Positions 42,984 through 51,501 of a stretch of 64,000 nucleotides of DNA are shown here, in pieces. The DNA comes from CALBGR01 sp964499935. GTDB lineage: Bacteria > Patescibacteriota > Saccharimonadia > Saccharimonadales > UBA4665. The first letter of the stretch is position 1, and each line of letters starts with the position of its first letter. The notes below the pieces were generated by a model, which made no database searches, had not been told where the DNA came from, and saw nothing but the letters and a program-made list of their open reading frames with translations. The stretch lies in assembly GCA_964499935.1 (NCBI GenBank), contig CAZCMS010000001.1, forward strand, positions 806,001 through 870,000, in the 5' to 3' direction. Both the position numbers and the translations under genes were made by a program.

Positions 42984-44420
42984 ATGTCAGCCGTCCGAAC
43001 TCGTTTTGCGCCTAGCCCTACAGGATTCTTGCATGTTGGTGGTATTCGCACCGCACTCTTTGCATGGCTTGTTGCACGACAAGCAGGAGGACAATTTATT
43101 CTACGCATCGAAGACACCGATCAAGCTCGCGAAGTCGCCGGCAGCGCCGATCATATTCAGGAAAGTTTACGTTGGCTTGGGCTTGATTGGGATGAAGGCC
43201 CGGGTAAAACAGGGGGTCAGGCATCGTATTTCCAGAGTCAGCGCTTAGATATTTATAAAAAATGGGCAGAAAAACTAGTAGCCGAGGGGCGAGCCTATGC
43301 AGACCCGTACACCCCAGAGGAAGTACAGGCATTTCGCGACCAGGCAAAAGCCGAGAAAAAACCATTTCTGTACCGTGATTATCGTCCAGAAAATCCTCCT
43401 GTATGGGATGGATCGCAGCCACTACGCTTCAAATCCGACCCTAAAGCATACGATTGGCACGATGAAGTTATGGGCGACCTCCACACTGGCCCAGAGGTAA
43501 TTGACGATTTTATTCTTATGAAGTCTGACGGATTTCCGACTTATAATTTCTGTCATATTATCGACGATTTTGAAATGCAGATTACTCATATAATCCGCGG
43601 ACAAGAATTTTTAGCAAGTACGCCAAAGTACCTAAATTTATACGAAGCACTCGACTTTCCGGTACCAATGATGGCAACTATGCCTCCAATACTTGGGCCA
43701 GATGGCAGCAAAAAGCTTTCGAAACGTGATGGCGCCAAAGATATTCTCGACTACCGTGACGAAGGCTATTTACCGGAAGCAATGCAAAATTTCCTCGCAA
43801 GCCTCGGCTGGAACGATGGCACCGAAGAAGAAGTATTCACGACCGCACAACTTATCGAGAAATTTGACATTGCACGTGTGCAGAAAAGTGGCGCACGATT
43901 CGATGAACGTCGCTTGCTATGGCTAAATGGCGCCCACATTAGAATGCTACCCCTAAATGATCTCTCTCAATTGACCGCAACCTTCTGGCCAAAAGAAGCG
44001 CTTACACACAGCGAAGAATACAAAAAATCGGTGCTTGCAATTGTGCAGGAACGTTTGAAGTTTTCTGCAGAGCTACCAAACCTTACCACTTATTTCTTTA
44101 GTGAGCCAGTTATCAACATGGAATTGATAGATACTAATAAGCAACTTAAAAAATTCACGCACGCAGAATTAGCTGGCTACCTGGAGATCGTTCACAAGAA
44201 TTTATCTGAGAGCGATTTTGGTGTTGATGATCTTGCCAACAGACTTAACCAACTACTTGAAGTCACCCAGCAAAAACCCGGCGTGTTATTTAATCTGATA
44301 CGCGTTGCGCTCACATGGGCACCCGCGAGTCCTGCGCTTGCAGACACATTGCATGTACTTGGCAGAGAACGGTCACTTGAACGAATAGCAAACGCCCAAA
44401 AATATTTACACCAAAACTAG
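42984..44420 (+). CDS. gltX: Glutamyl-tRNA synthetase
   Basis: A 478-residue class I synthetase that charges tRNA-Glu (and perhaps tRNA-Gln, if a GatCAB pathway exists elsewhere). The HIGH-type motif is APSPTGFLHVGGIRTA near residue 7; the KMSKS-type is KKLSKRDGAKD near residue 243. The anticodon-binding domain fills the rest. TAGACT lies nine bases before the ATG. Next gene starts 32 bases downstream. Confidence 0.95.
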   Translation: MSAVRTRFAPSPTGFLHVGGIRTALFAWLVARQAGGQFILRIEDTDQAREVAGSADHIQESLRWLGLDWDEGPGKTGGQASYFQSQRLDIYKKWAEKLVAEGRAYADPYTPEEVQAFRDQAKAEKKPFLYRDYRPENPPVWDGSQPLRFKSDPKAYDWHDEVMGDLHTGPEVIDDFILMKSDGFPTYNFCHIIDDFEMQITHIIRGQEFLASTPKYLNLYEALDFPVPMMATMPPILGPDGSKKLSKRDGAKDILDYRDEGYLPEAMQNFLASLGWNDGTEEEVFTTAQLIEKFDIARVQKSGARFDERRLLWLNGAHIRMLPLNDLSQLTATFWPKEALTHSEEYKKSVLAIVQERLKFSAELPNLTTYFFSEPVINMELIDTNKQLKKFTHAELAGYLEIVHKNLSESDFGVDDLANRLNQLLEVTQQKPGVLFNLIRVALTWAPASPALADTLHVLGRERSLERIANAQKYLHQN

Positions 44421-44452
44421 CTCTTAACCATAAGCATTGCTACAATAGATAC

Positions 44453-45820
44453 ATGATTGATGATTTCGCAAGGCCACAACCTGCTCGCGCCAGCAATCGT
44501 CCAAGCAAAGAAGAGGTCGAGGAAGACTTTTTTCCAGACCTATCTATGCATATTGCTCGTACTGATTATGAAAAATCGAACGTATCAAGCGAAAGCGAAC
44601 CAGAAGAAGACTTTCTAACACCCCAAGAAGCAGCAGAGCAAGACGATCGCATAGACGAAACAGTTGACATGGGAGATGAAGAGGAAGATGAAATGCCCAA
44701 TGAAAACCCAGCACCAATTCCTCCGCGCACACCAAATAAACCACCAAAAAAACACTGGTGGAACAAGCCGGGGAATTGGTTTTCGAGTTTGAGTAAAAAG
44801 CAAAAAGCGCTTGTCATTATAGCTGTTCTTTTTGTGCTTGGTGGCATAGGCTACGGTGCATACTCGCTTTTGTCGCCTGATAAACCTGCGCCTAAAACAA
44901 CCTCTAAAAAACAAGCTCCGGCAAAGCCAACCACAGTGGCATCCAATCTGACAGGACTTCCGGTTGCACCCGAAATTAATCAAAAACCAGTCACCGGCGT
45001 AATGGTAGAAAACAGTATCGAAGCCCGACCACAAGCAGGACTTGCTGACGCGGGTGTTGTAATCGAAGCGATTGCGGAAGGTGGCATTACACGCTTTTTA
45101 GCCCTATATCAAGACACCGAAGCTGCGTCTGTGGGGCCTATAAGGTCCATCCGCCCTTACTATATAGACTGGGGGCTAGGATTTGACGCTGCATTTGCTC
45201 ATGTTGGTGGCAGCCCAGAGGCATTACAGCGCATTAGAAACGAAAATATCAAAGATCTTGACCAGTCGTTTAATCCAAATTTCTACGAACGCGTCAGTGG
45301 TCGTTACGCTCCGCACAATGTATTTACTCCGCTACCAAAACTAAATGAACTTGAACAATCAAAAAACTATGGGGCCAGCAAATACACTAGCTTGGGGCGC
45401 AAAAAAGAAACACCAAGCAAACAACCCAATGCACAGACCATTAACCTAAATATATCCAGCCAACGCTATAACGTCTCATACAGTTACGATATGGCTTCAA
45501 ATACCTACGCACGAAGCATGGGTGGCATTGCACACGTCGATGCAAACTCAAGCCAACAAATTGCACCCAAAGTAGTTGTTGCAATGGTGATGAGCTACGG
45601 CATTGCAAGCGACGGCAAACACTCTGTATATAACACTATAGGGAGTGGACAAGTGTACGTATTCCAAGATGGTATTGTAACCGAAGGAACATGGAATAAA
45701 GCTTCGGCAACTGATCAGATAACTTTCACTAACTCTGCTGGAGAGCCTTTGTTGCTCAACCCTGGAAAAACATGGATTACTGCAGTTAATAGCGCCGGTA
45801 GCGTCAAACACCAGCCATAA
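44453..45820 (+). CDS. DUF3048 domain protein, membrane anchored
   Basis: A 455-residue protein. An acidic disordered N-terminus (1-110) leads to a helix (ALVIIAVLFVLGGIGYGAYSLL) and then a DUF3048 domain (about 170-455) as in YerB of Bacillus, with VTGVMVENSIEARPQAGL and SVGPIRSIRPYYIDW as hallmarks. The domain should be extracytoplasmic; its role is unknown. TACAAT lies six bases before the ATG. The next gene starts four bases after its stop. Confidence 0.88.
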   Translation: MIDDFARPQPARASNRPSKEEVEEDFFPDLSMHIARTDYEKSNVSSESEPEEDFLTPQEAAEQDDRIDETVDMGDEEEDEMPNENPAPIPPRTPNKPPKKHWWNKPGNWFSSLSKKQKALVIIAVLFVLGGIGYGAYSLLSPDKPAPKTTSKKQAPAKPTTVASNLTGLPVAPEINQKPVTGVMVENSIEARPQAGLADAGVVIEAIAEGGITRFLALYQDTEAASVGPIRSIRPYYIDWGLGFDAAFAHVGGSPEALQRIRNENIKDLDQSFNPNFYERVSGRYAPHNVFTPLPKLNELEQSKNYGASKYTSLGRKKETPSKQPNAQTINLNISSQRYNVSYSYDMASNTYARSMGGIAHVDANSSQQIAPKVVVAMVMSYGIASDGKHSVYNTIGSGQVYVFQDGIVTEGTWNKASATDQITFTNSAGEPLLLNPGKTWITAVNSAGSVKHQP

Positions 45821-45823
45821 ACC

Positions 45824-47374
45824 ATGGATCAATTACAGCAATTTGCTCAACGCGCCAAGCTCTACACCTATATATTGATATTTTTTACGAATATTCTGAT
45901 GGTGAGCGTATGGTGGGCAAGTAGCGAGTATGCTGGGTTTAATCCAGCAATCACCTTAGCACTCTTGTTCGTAACAGCAACACTGACACCCTTTCTTATA
46001 ATCCATGCAATCAGTACAATCTTCATGCAACCTCTGCGGTTTTTGTGGCAGGCAATATTATATATCGCCCCAGAAACCTCGAGTGTTCCTGCGCCCGAAC
46101 TTCATAATCTAAAGTACGCCAGGGCCCTTGTAACCAATTTGGTGAATCATGTGTATCAGTTGGCAGATGTAAGCACACACCTAGCTCAAAGCACGAATGC
46201 TAATGCAAGCGAAGTATTATCGCAAAACTTTATCGCCAACAGTCTACCTCTACCCCTTGTGGTGCTGGATAAAGACGAATCAATATTATTTGCCAATAGT
46301 GCTTTTCTGCGATACACCACCAAAGAAAACGACGAGGTAGTGCAAAAAAATGTATATTCAGTACTAGATTTCTCGTTCGAAAACGAGCACACCCTTGATA
46401 CCTGGCTCAAACAAGCAAAGGAACATCATGTTGCAACCTCAGAAGTCTGGGAGCGCGTACGCTTGAACTTACCAGAAGATAATGGGAAACGTAAAACATT
46501 ACTACTTGACCTTGTCGCATACTATAACAAGGCTAATCCTGCTGGCTATGAAACAATCCTTGTGTGTTTTGACAAGACAAAATCCTATGCGCAAGACGAC
46601 CAAGCGATAAACTTTGTGGCCCTAGCAGTACATGAACTGCGCACACCGTTGACGATGCTTCGTGGCTACATAGAGGCACTCGAGGAAGAGCTTGAAGGAA
46701 AGATAGACGAAGAGCTCGCCGGATTCCTTAAAAAGACCCAGGCAGCAGCTGGACAACTCGCAACATTTGTAAATAATATTCTAAATGTCGCTCAACTCGA
46801 GGACGATCAAATGGCACTCAAATTACAAGAAGAAAACTGGAAGTCAGTTCTGGCAGCAACGATTGATGATTTGCAGCTCAGGAGCAAAGTGCGTGGCATC
46901 ACCATAAAACTCGATATTTCCGACGATATTCCTACAGCCGGCATTGATCGCTTGAGTATGTACGAAGTAGTGGGCAATCTTATCGATAACGCAATCAAAT
47001 ACAGCGGACACAGCAAAGAAATACTGGTATCCTCAAAGTTAAACAAAGAAGGTCAAATTGAAACAACTGTCCAAGATTTTGGTGTCGGCATACCAAGCAA
47101 TGTTGTAGAACATATTTTTGATAAATTTTACCGCGACCATCATAATCGTGCGCAAATTGGTGGCACCGGGCTAGGACTCTATCTATGTAAAAGTATCGTT
47201 AAGGCGCATGGTGGAACTGTATGGGTGCGCTCTAAAGAAGGTCGGGGAAGCACCTTCGGATTCACACTACTGCCGTACAAAGACCTTGCCGAAGAACAGA
47301 AAAACCTTAATAATGGAGATATTGTCAAGAACGCACACGGATGGATAAAAAATCACTCAATGTACAGGAGATAA
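45824..47374 (+). CDS. Membrane sensor histidine kinase with PAS domain
   Basis: A 516-residue kinase. Two helices (about 13-60), a linker, a PAS domain (about 130-250, LPLVVLDKDESILFANSAFL), HisKA with FVALAVHELRTPLTML near residue 270 and an ATPase domain with VGNLIDNAIKYSG (N box), DFGVGIP (G1) and GGTGLGLYLCKSIV (G2). It probably phosphorylates the receiver encoded four bases downstream. The signal is unknown. Confidence 0.92.
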   Translation: MDQLQQFAQRAKLYTYILIFFTNILMVSVWWASSEYAGFNPAITLALLFVTATLTPFLIIHAISTIFMQPLRFLWQAILYIAPETSSVPAPELHNLKYARALVTNLVNHVYQLADVSTHLAQSTNANASEVLSQNFIANSLPLPLVVLDKDESILFANSAFLRYTTKENDEVVQKNVYSVLDFSFENEHTLDTWLKQAKEHHVATSEVWERVRLNLPEDNGKRKTLLLDLVAYYNKANPAGYETILVCFDKTKSYAQDDQAINFVALAVHELRTPLTMLRGYIEALEEELEGKIDEELAGFLKKTQAAAGQLATFVNNILNVAQLEDDQMALKLQEENWKSVLAATIDDLQLRSKVRGITIKLDISDDIPTAGIDRLSMYEVVGNLIDNAIKYSGHSKEILVSSKLNKEGQIETTVQDFGVGIPSNVVEHIFDKFYRDHHNRAQIGGTGLGLYLCKSIVKAHGGTVWVRSKEGRGSTFGFTLLPYKDLAEEQKNLNNGDIVKNAHGWIKNHSMYRR

Positions 47375-47378
47375 TAGA

Positions 47379-47771
47379 ATGACTGAAGATACTACAACCA
47401 CACGTAAAAAAGTTCTTTGTATCGAAGATGAACTATTCATCGGCGAACTCTATAGCCGTGCATTGCGAAAAGCTGGCCACGAAATTACTGTCGAACTCGA
47501 TGGCAAAAAAGGGCTTGAACTGGCGCAAACCAATCAGTTCGACATCATCTTACTCGACCTAATGATCCCTACAATGACAGGAATTGAAGTACTGAGGGAG
47601 TTGCGTGACGAAACTAAAACCCCTGACCTTAAGGCAAAAATTATTATTACCACCAATCTCGAGCAACGAGATGAGGTGAAGGCAGATATCGAAAGCCAGG
47701 CAGATGGTTATGTCGTCAAAGCTAATATCACTCCGCGCGAACTCGTAGAACTCCTTGATTCTATAGAATAG
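47379..47771 (+). CDS. Single-domain response regulator (receiver only)
   Basis: A 130-residue receiver. The phosphate-accepting aspartate is in IILLDLMIPTMTG near residue 57, the acidic pair in VLCIEDELFI and the late lysine in GYVVKANI. There is no output domain, so it must act by binding a partner, as CheY or Spo0F do. Start and promoter are shared with the kinase. Confidence 0.92.
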   Translation: MTEDTTTTRKKVLCIEDELFIGELYSRALRKAGHEITVELDGKKGLELAQTNQFDIILLDLMIPTMTGIEVLRELRDETKTPDLKAKIIITTNLEQRDEVKADIESQADGYVVKANITPRELVELLDSIE

Positions 47772-47827
47772 TCGTCTTCTTCAACAAGATGCTACACCAC
47801 TTATATTTTCACCGAAAAGGTCTCGCT

Positions 47828-47857
47828 CTTTGAATCTTCCTAAAGGAATATTCAAAG
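47828..47857. repeat. Inverted repeat downstream of the receiver gene
   Basis: CTTTGAAT-TTCCT pairs with AGGAA-ATTCAAAG (47828-47841 with 47844-47857), with one mismatch and a tiny loop. It may be the end of the kinase/receiver transcript. The rest of 47772-47994 holds TATAAT-like sequence near 47940-47955 and a GGAGG site for the next gene, nothing else. Confidence 0.5.
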
Positions 47858-47994
47858 ACTGCTCACTCGGCTGAGGCAACCTTTTCTTGCGAAAATAAAT
47901 GCGGTGCAGCAGCGATAGCGTGACAAAATTGACAGGTGGTGATATAATATAATTAACTAAAGTGGTGTAAAACATATTATTTGGAGGCCAGAGT

Positions 47995-49005
47995 ATGGAA
48001 GCGCAACCACCAAAAGAAGAGCTTGATCCGAATAAAATACTTGAATATACCGAAACACTCACGACACTTACGCATGAGTTAAATGTCCCCAGGGATGCCA
48101 TCTCCGATGAAATGATAGACACCGGCGCAGAAATGCTCGCTCTTATTTATAAGAAATACGGAGACCCGGCAAGCGAGACGTACAAAGAATATCATAATGA
48201 TCTCCATACGCTCGATGTTCTCAGGCGTAGCTGGATACTTCTTAATCTTCATAGTTCTAAATTTCCTCAGAAGTTCACCGACCGCGATTATGCAATCATT
48301 ATGTTCGCAGCACTCGGGCATGACATCGTGCACGGCACTGGTGGGCCAACAGGAGAGGACGAGAGGCAAAGCGCCGACCTCACCGCTCTATACATGAAAC
48401 GAGTGGGCTTCACCGATACAGAATGCGAGCGCGCCAAGGAAATTATCCTGGCTACCGTCGCTGGCCTTGAAAACGGATCGATTGTCCAGAAAAATATTAG
48501 ATCGGGCAGTAAAGATCCTCTAAAGCTTATCCTAGCAACAGCAGATATTAATGGTATCGCGATGGAGGGCACGCAGAGAATGATAAACGACGGATTCAAC
48601 CTCTGCCTAGAGATGGGTAATTTATCCATTCAGAGAGTGATCAAAGAAACCGTCAAGACTACAACCGACATAATTAAGAAGCCGAGTTCTGTGGTTTCCT
48701 TTTTTGGCAGACAAGCAAAATTCCTCGACGATCGCCTCGAGAGACTAAGAGGAGATTTTGCATATTACTATCGCGACGAAGAAGTCGAAGAAGTAAACGA
48801 GCTATACGAGGAAACATTCACCAAAGCAACTCGAGATGCAAGAGCAGCATCTCGAGTTATGTATCGGTTCCCTCGAATTGCTGAATTTGCAATTAACGAC
48901 GCCATCAAGGCTGCCAAAGATACAGCCGGAACCAATGCCGAGAAACTACAAGCCGCCAAGGCAAGACTTGGCGAATTCTTTATGCGCCTCCCTAGAGACG
49001 AGTAG
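47995..49005 (+). CDS. HD-domain phosphohydrolase, cyclic-nucleotide PDE-like
   Basis: A 336-residue soluble protein. The metal ligands are in YKEYHNDLHTLDVLRR (YHN..H..DV as in class I PDEs), ALGHDIVHGTGG (HD) and ILATADINGIA (second Asp). The HxxxH + HD + D set is complete, so a phosphodiesterase or nucleotide hydrolase is likely; the specific substrate cannot be told. The C-terminal third is helical and charged. GGAGG stands before the ATG, so it is SD-led. Confidence 0.78.
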   Translation: MEAQPPKEELDPNKILEYTETLTTLTHELNVPRDAISDEMIDTGAEMLALIYKKYGDPASETYKEYHNDLHTLDVLRRSWILLNLHSSKFPQKFTDRDYAIIMFAALGHDIVHGTGGPTGEDERQSADLTALYMKRVGFTDTECERAKEIILATVAGLENGSIVQKNIRSGSKDPLKLILATADINGIAMEGTQRMINDGFNLCLEMGNLSIQRVIKETVKTTTDIIKKPSSVVSFFGRQAKFLDDRLERLRGDFAYYYRDEEVEEVNELYEETFTKATRDARAASRVMYRFPRIAEFAINDAIKAAKDTAGTNAEKLQAAKARLGEFFMRLPRDE

Positions 49006-49151
49006 CGCAAACGTGACTCTTACTAAAAACCAACTAGTCATACAGTAAGGGAGTGTTGATATTTACAATATAATATGGCATAATCGTAATAACTTTTGTT
49101 GAGTCTGCCAATAATGTAGATTCCAAAAGGGTTCATTGACAAACAGATACA

Positions 49152-49210
49152 TACAAGATGAGTAATGAGTACGAATTACACTGCGAAACGTATTCATTAC
49201 TCATCTTGTA
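49152..49210. repeat. 22-bp near-perfect hairpin
   Basis: 49152-49173 (starting TACAAGATGAG) pairs with 49189-49210 (ending CTCATCTTGTA) with a single mispaired position and a 15-base loop. It lies in the leader of the small gene at 49254 and after the HD gene. A terminator or leader structure. Bases 49006-49151 hold TATAAT-like sequence near 49066, nothing else. Confidence 0.7.
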
Positions 49211-49253
49211 CCTTCACTAGAAAACCACCCCTCAACCCAAACTGGAGATGTAT

Positions 49254-49385
49254 ATGGAAGCTTTCTTCCTGCTGCTGATGCTACGCCATATGATGATTGC
49301 GAATTACCACTTTTGTCACATGATTCGCAACCACTACAGGCACTTCATCACCCAACCCGGATTCACGTCCGTCGTCACCGCCTAA
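49254..49385 (+). CDS. Histidine-rich micro-membrane protein, 43 aa
   Basis: Start ATG 49254 with GGAG ten bases before (another in-frame ATG at 49248). MEAFFLLLMLRHMMIANYHF begins with a short hydrophobic helix, followed by FCHMIRNHYRHFITQ with four histidines and a cysteine, a possible metal site. Its TAA overlaps the AAGGAGG site of the next gene, so the two are translationally coupled. No family recognised; codon use is G/C-ended like the next gene. Confidence 0.55.
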   Translation: MEAFFLLLMLRHMMIANYHFCHMIRNHYRHFITQPGFTSVVTA

Positions 49386-49395
49386 GGAGGCAACC

Positions 49396-49743
49396 ATGGC
49401 TTGGTATTGGATTGTCCTGATCGTGGCCGTTTGGCTTCCTGGCGCACTGTGGGGATCGCTGTTTACGTTTCGGTTGCCCGACTGGTTCGGCCAGAAGCGC
49501 AAAGAACGACACGTCCGTGTCGGCTTGTTCTTTGGTCTCTTCTTGTGGCCGTTGATTGGCTACGTCGCGTGCGTACATATGCTGTACAAATCTCACCGCG
49601 ACAATATCCGCACCAACTTCGTCGAACACCCCCTCTGGCTCAACATCCTCGACTTCGCGGTGATCCTGCTTTCCTCGCTTGCATGGCCTGTGATCTTTGC
49701 GATCCAGTATTCACTCAAGCGGATGGTCAAGTCAGCGTCGTGA
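49396..49743 (+). CDS. Membrane protein, 115 aa
   Basis: An AAGGAGG site ends five bases before the ATG and overlaps the previous stop. Hydrophobic helices at about 1-27, 43-68 and 78-104 with many aromatics (MAWYWIVLIVAVWLPGALWG). Basic loop after the first (RLPDWFGQKRKERHVRV). No family recognised. G/C-rich codons; a branched hairpin follows. Confidence 0.65.
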   Translation: MAWYWIVLIVAVWLPGALWGSLFTFRLPDWFGQKRKERHVRVGLFFGLFLWPLIGYVACVHMLYKSHRDNIRTNFVEHPLWLNILDFAVILLSSLAWPVIFAIQYSLKRMVKSAS

Positions 49744-49755
49744 AGGAAGGCGAGT

Positions 49756-49794
49756 ATGGCGAGCAGCTACCAGAATACTGGTGGCTCCCGCCAT
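49756..49794 (+). terminator. Hairpin after the membrane protein gene
   Basis: Outer stem ATGGCG (49756-49761) with CGCCAT (49789-49794); inner 9-bp stem AGCTACCAG (49765-49773) with CTGGTGGCT (49778-49786, one wobble). Followed by CGTTTCT. Confidence 0.6.
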
Positions 49795-49990
49795 CGTTTC
49801 TAGTATCTGTTTGTCGTATTCGCTCCACAAATGTGTATTTGTGCTGATGAGCTCAAAAGAACGAAAGCGAAGAAAACTTATATTGGCTAGTCTATACATT
49901 TTATGATATAAAGCATACGTAGACTACTGTTTAGTCTAGTACCTGAGCGCTGAACCATAAGTAAGTGCTCGCGAACAAGGAGAGTGAATT

Positions 49991-50362
49991 ATGATAGTCT
50001 CGATCCGAGTGCTTGCGTATAGCAAGCCCCAGATTGAACCGCCGGTCGCGTTCAGGCGAGACACCCAGGCAAGCAACGATCAGGAAGATCAGCCTTGCCA
50101 GGAAGCCGTAACCGGAATCACGTACCCCGATCTCGCAATCACGTACGAATCCGTCGAGAAGATCTCCTTGAGGTCTTTGCTGGAAAAGATGGCTCGTGCC
50201 ATCGACCCCTCGGCTAGCGTGGACATATTCGGAGACGGTATCTATTGGAAGCAGTTCGAGATAGAAGTCAGCGAGGAGATCTACAACGATGTAGATCTGC
50301 GGAAACGGCTGCTGGAGCAGGCTCACGAGGTGCTTGCACCATACGTAAGGTCTTGCCTGTAG
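49991..50362 (+). CDS. Hypothetical G/C-rich protein, 123 aa
   Basis: Not recognised. An AAGGAG site lies before the ATG and TATAAA near 49905 marks a leader of about 80 nt, in which a small AGACTA/TAGTCT hairpin and GAGC-N16-GCTCGC occur; the latter is like the leader motif of the 33517/37985 pair. The protein is soluble, with an acidic, proline-rich start and two helices with charged residues (ISLRSLLEKMARAID and DLRKRLLEQAHEVL). Structured RNA follows the stop. Confidence 0.6.
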   Translation: MIVSIRVLAYSKPQIEPPVAFRRDTQASNDQEDQPCQEAVTGITYPDLAITYESVEKISLRSLLEKMARAIDPSASVDIFGDGIYWKQFEIEVSEEIYNDVDLRKRLLEQAHEVLAPYVRSCL

Positions 50363-50375
50363 CCCATTTGACCCG

Positions 50376-50494
50376 ACCTGGAGACAGGTAATCAGTATCT
50401 TAGAGCGAGAGATGAACAAGGAATAGCTACAGCAGAGGCAGAAATATTTCGCGCGTCTAGCGATCCCGACATCCATACCTCTCCTTGTTCATCT
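50376..50494 (+). terminator. Structured 3' region after the gene at 49991
   Basis: A small hairpin ACCTG-GAGA-CAGGT (50376-50389) is followed by a perfect 13-bp long-range stem AGATGAACAAGGA (50410-50422) with TCCTTGTTCATCT (50482-50494), which encloses 59 bases with further short pairings. Branched 3' structure as after the other G/C-rich genes. Confidence 0.6.
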
Positions 50495-50532
50495 TTCATG
50501 AAGTATTACTTTATAAAAACTTAAGAATTGTA

Positions 50533-50563
50533 TTGACACCTATTAGTTAGCGCGGGCTATACT
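50533..50563 (+). promoter_or_regulatory. Consensus sigma-70-type promoter
   Basis: TTGACA (50533-50538) and TATACT (50558-50563) with a 19-base spacer. It is the best -35 element seen in the window and leads into untranslated sequence. Confidence 0.65.
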
Positions 50564-50569
50564 AATAGA

Positions 50570-50815
50570 TAGCCATGTGTGGGCTTTTGGAAATATCCTT
50601 TTCGGGAACATTCAAACTCCTCCGCACAGACTAATTAAGATTTTTTTGGGAAGTATACTCACTGGCTCACTAAGCTAAGCGTCACTGCGAACCCTTGTAA
50701 ACAAAATGTTTATCGAAGCACTATCTGGAGATACGGTCAGATAACTGTAGTTCGACAAACATTCCCCATCAAAAGCCGTTCACCGAAGTTAATAAACTAA
50801 TCGGTTCTCTTTTAT
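50570..50815 (+). ncRNA. Candidate structured non-coding RNA or leader
   Basis: No gene lies between 50363 and 50874. Downstream of the promoter, TGTGTGG (50576-50582) pairs with CCGCACA (50622-50628), a T7 run lies at 50641-50647, then hairpins near 50700 (TAAACA/TGTTTA) and 50725 (TATCTG/CAGATA), and a last one, CCGAAGTT/AACTAATCGG (50783-50804), followed by TTCTCTTTT. It may be one RNA with an early terminator, or two. It does not match tmRNA, SRP RNA, 6S or RNase P by the motifs I know. Could instead be the leader of the operon at 50874. Confidence 0.4.
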
Positions 50816-50873
50816 TATCAAATCTAGGAAACGCAGGGCACTTATTTTCTCGCTCTGCAAGGGGAGTTTACTT

Positions 50874-51137
50874 ATGGAATCTTATTTTTTTAACAAAGAA
50901 GTCGTTGTGGACGCAGTATATTTTCAGAATCAAAACGGGCTCGAGAGCTACCCAAAACACATGGTCGTAGACGGCGAAGGCGTTACTTTTAAAGAAGGTC
51001 TGCAGCGCGTAGCGCAAGAAGGGCAGCGACTCGTCAAGTTGTTTGAAATGACCGACGGACAGCGAAGATATCGGCTCAAACTTGATGCCGAAGCTCAAGC
51101 CTGGAAACTTTTACGTGTCGCTACTATAGGGAATTAA
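50874..51137 (+). CDS. Small protein, 87 aa, first gene of the UmuDC-like operon
   Basis: GGGGAG stands before the ATG. Mixed alpha/beta, with charged strands (EVVVDAVYFQNQNGLESYPK, then RRYRLKLDAEAQAWKLLRV). Not recognised. Its leader holds GCAGGGC...GCTCTGC, a 7-bp hairpin just before the SD site. It is followed by the UmuD-like gene after one base, so it is likely part of the same error-prone repair or regulatory unit. Confidence 0.65.
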   Translation: MESYFFNKEVVVDAVYFQNQNGLESYPKHMVVDGEGVTFKEGLQRVAQEGQRLVKLFEMTDGQRRYRLKLDAEAQAWKLLRVATIGN

Positions 51138-51138
51138 G

Positions 51139-51501
51139 ATGAGCAAAAATCCTACATACGAACCGCTCGAAGGCACATCAGTTAGTGTACACACCGGCTT
51201 TCCTAATGCAGCAGACGACGCACGCCTTCAGGCGCTCAATCTCAACACACTCCTCATTCCAAACCCTTACAGCACCTATCACTTTCGTGTTGCAGGCGAC
51301 CAATGGCACAAAATCGGCATATTTAATAACGACATTGCACTGATCGACAGGGCGCTCAAGCCACAGCCACAAGACATCGTAGTATGGGTATACGAGGGTG
51401 AATTTGCTCTCAGTATCTATAAACATACCCCTAAACAAGCAGCGATCTGGGGAGTCGTAAGCGCAACAGTCCATCAACTTAGAAAGAGCAACAAAGCGTG
51501 A
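51139..51501 (+). CDS. UmuD-like protein lacking the catalytic Ser/Lys
   Basis: A 120-residue protein that aligns with the UmuD fold: TGFPNAADDARLQALNLNTL matches CGFPSPAADYVEQRIDLNQL, and YHFRVAGDQWHKIGIFNNDI matches [20 protein letters not shown]. The catalytic serine (in GDSM) is Gln in GDQW, and the lysine of EFTVKK is Ser in EFALSIY. The cleavage-site Cys-Gly is Thr-Gly. The C-terminal part is shortened. It should bind a polymerase without self-cleavage. It overlaps the UmuC start by four bases. Confidence 0.85.
   Translation: MSKNPTYEPLEGTSVSVHTGFPNAADDARLQALNLNTLLIPNPYSTYHFRVAGDQWHKIGIFNNDIALIDRALKPQPQDIVVWVYEGEFALSIYKHTPKQAAIWGVVSATVHQLRKSNKA

Noticed and set aside
47927..47950. TTGACA close to TATAAT upstream of the HD gene
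   Set aside because: The spacing is far too short for a promoter pair; the TATAAT alone may serve as a -10.
50570..50815. tmRNA, SRP RNA, 6S RNA or RNase P RNA
   Set aside because: None of the conserved cores I know (SRP GGAA loop with asymmetrical bulge, RNase P GAGGAAAGUCC, tmRNA resume codon region) is present.
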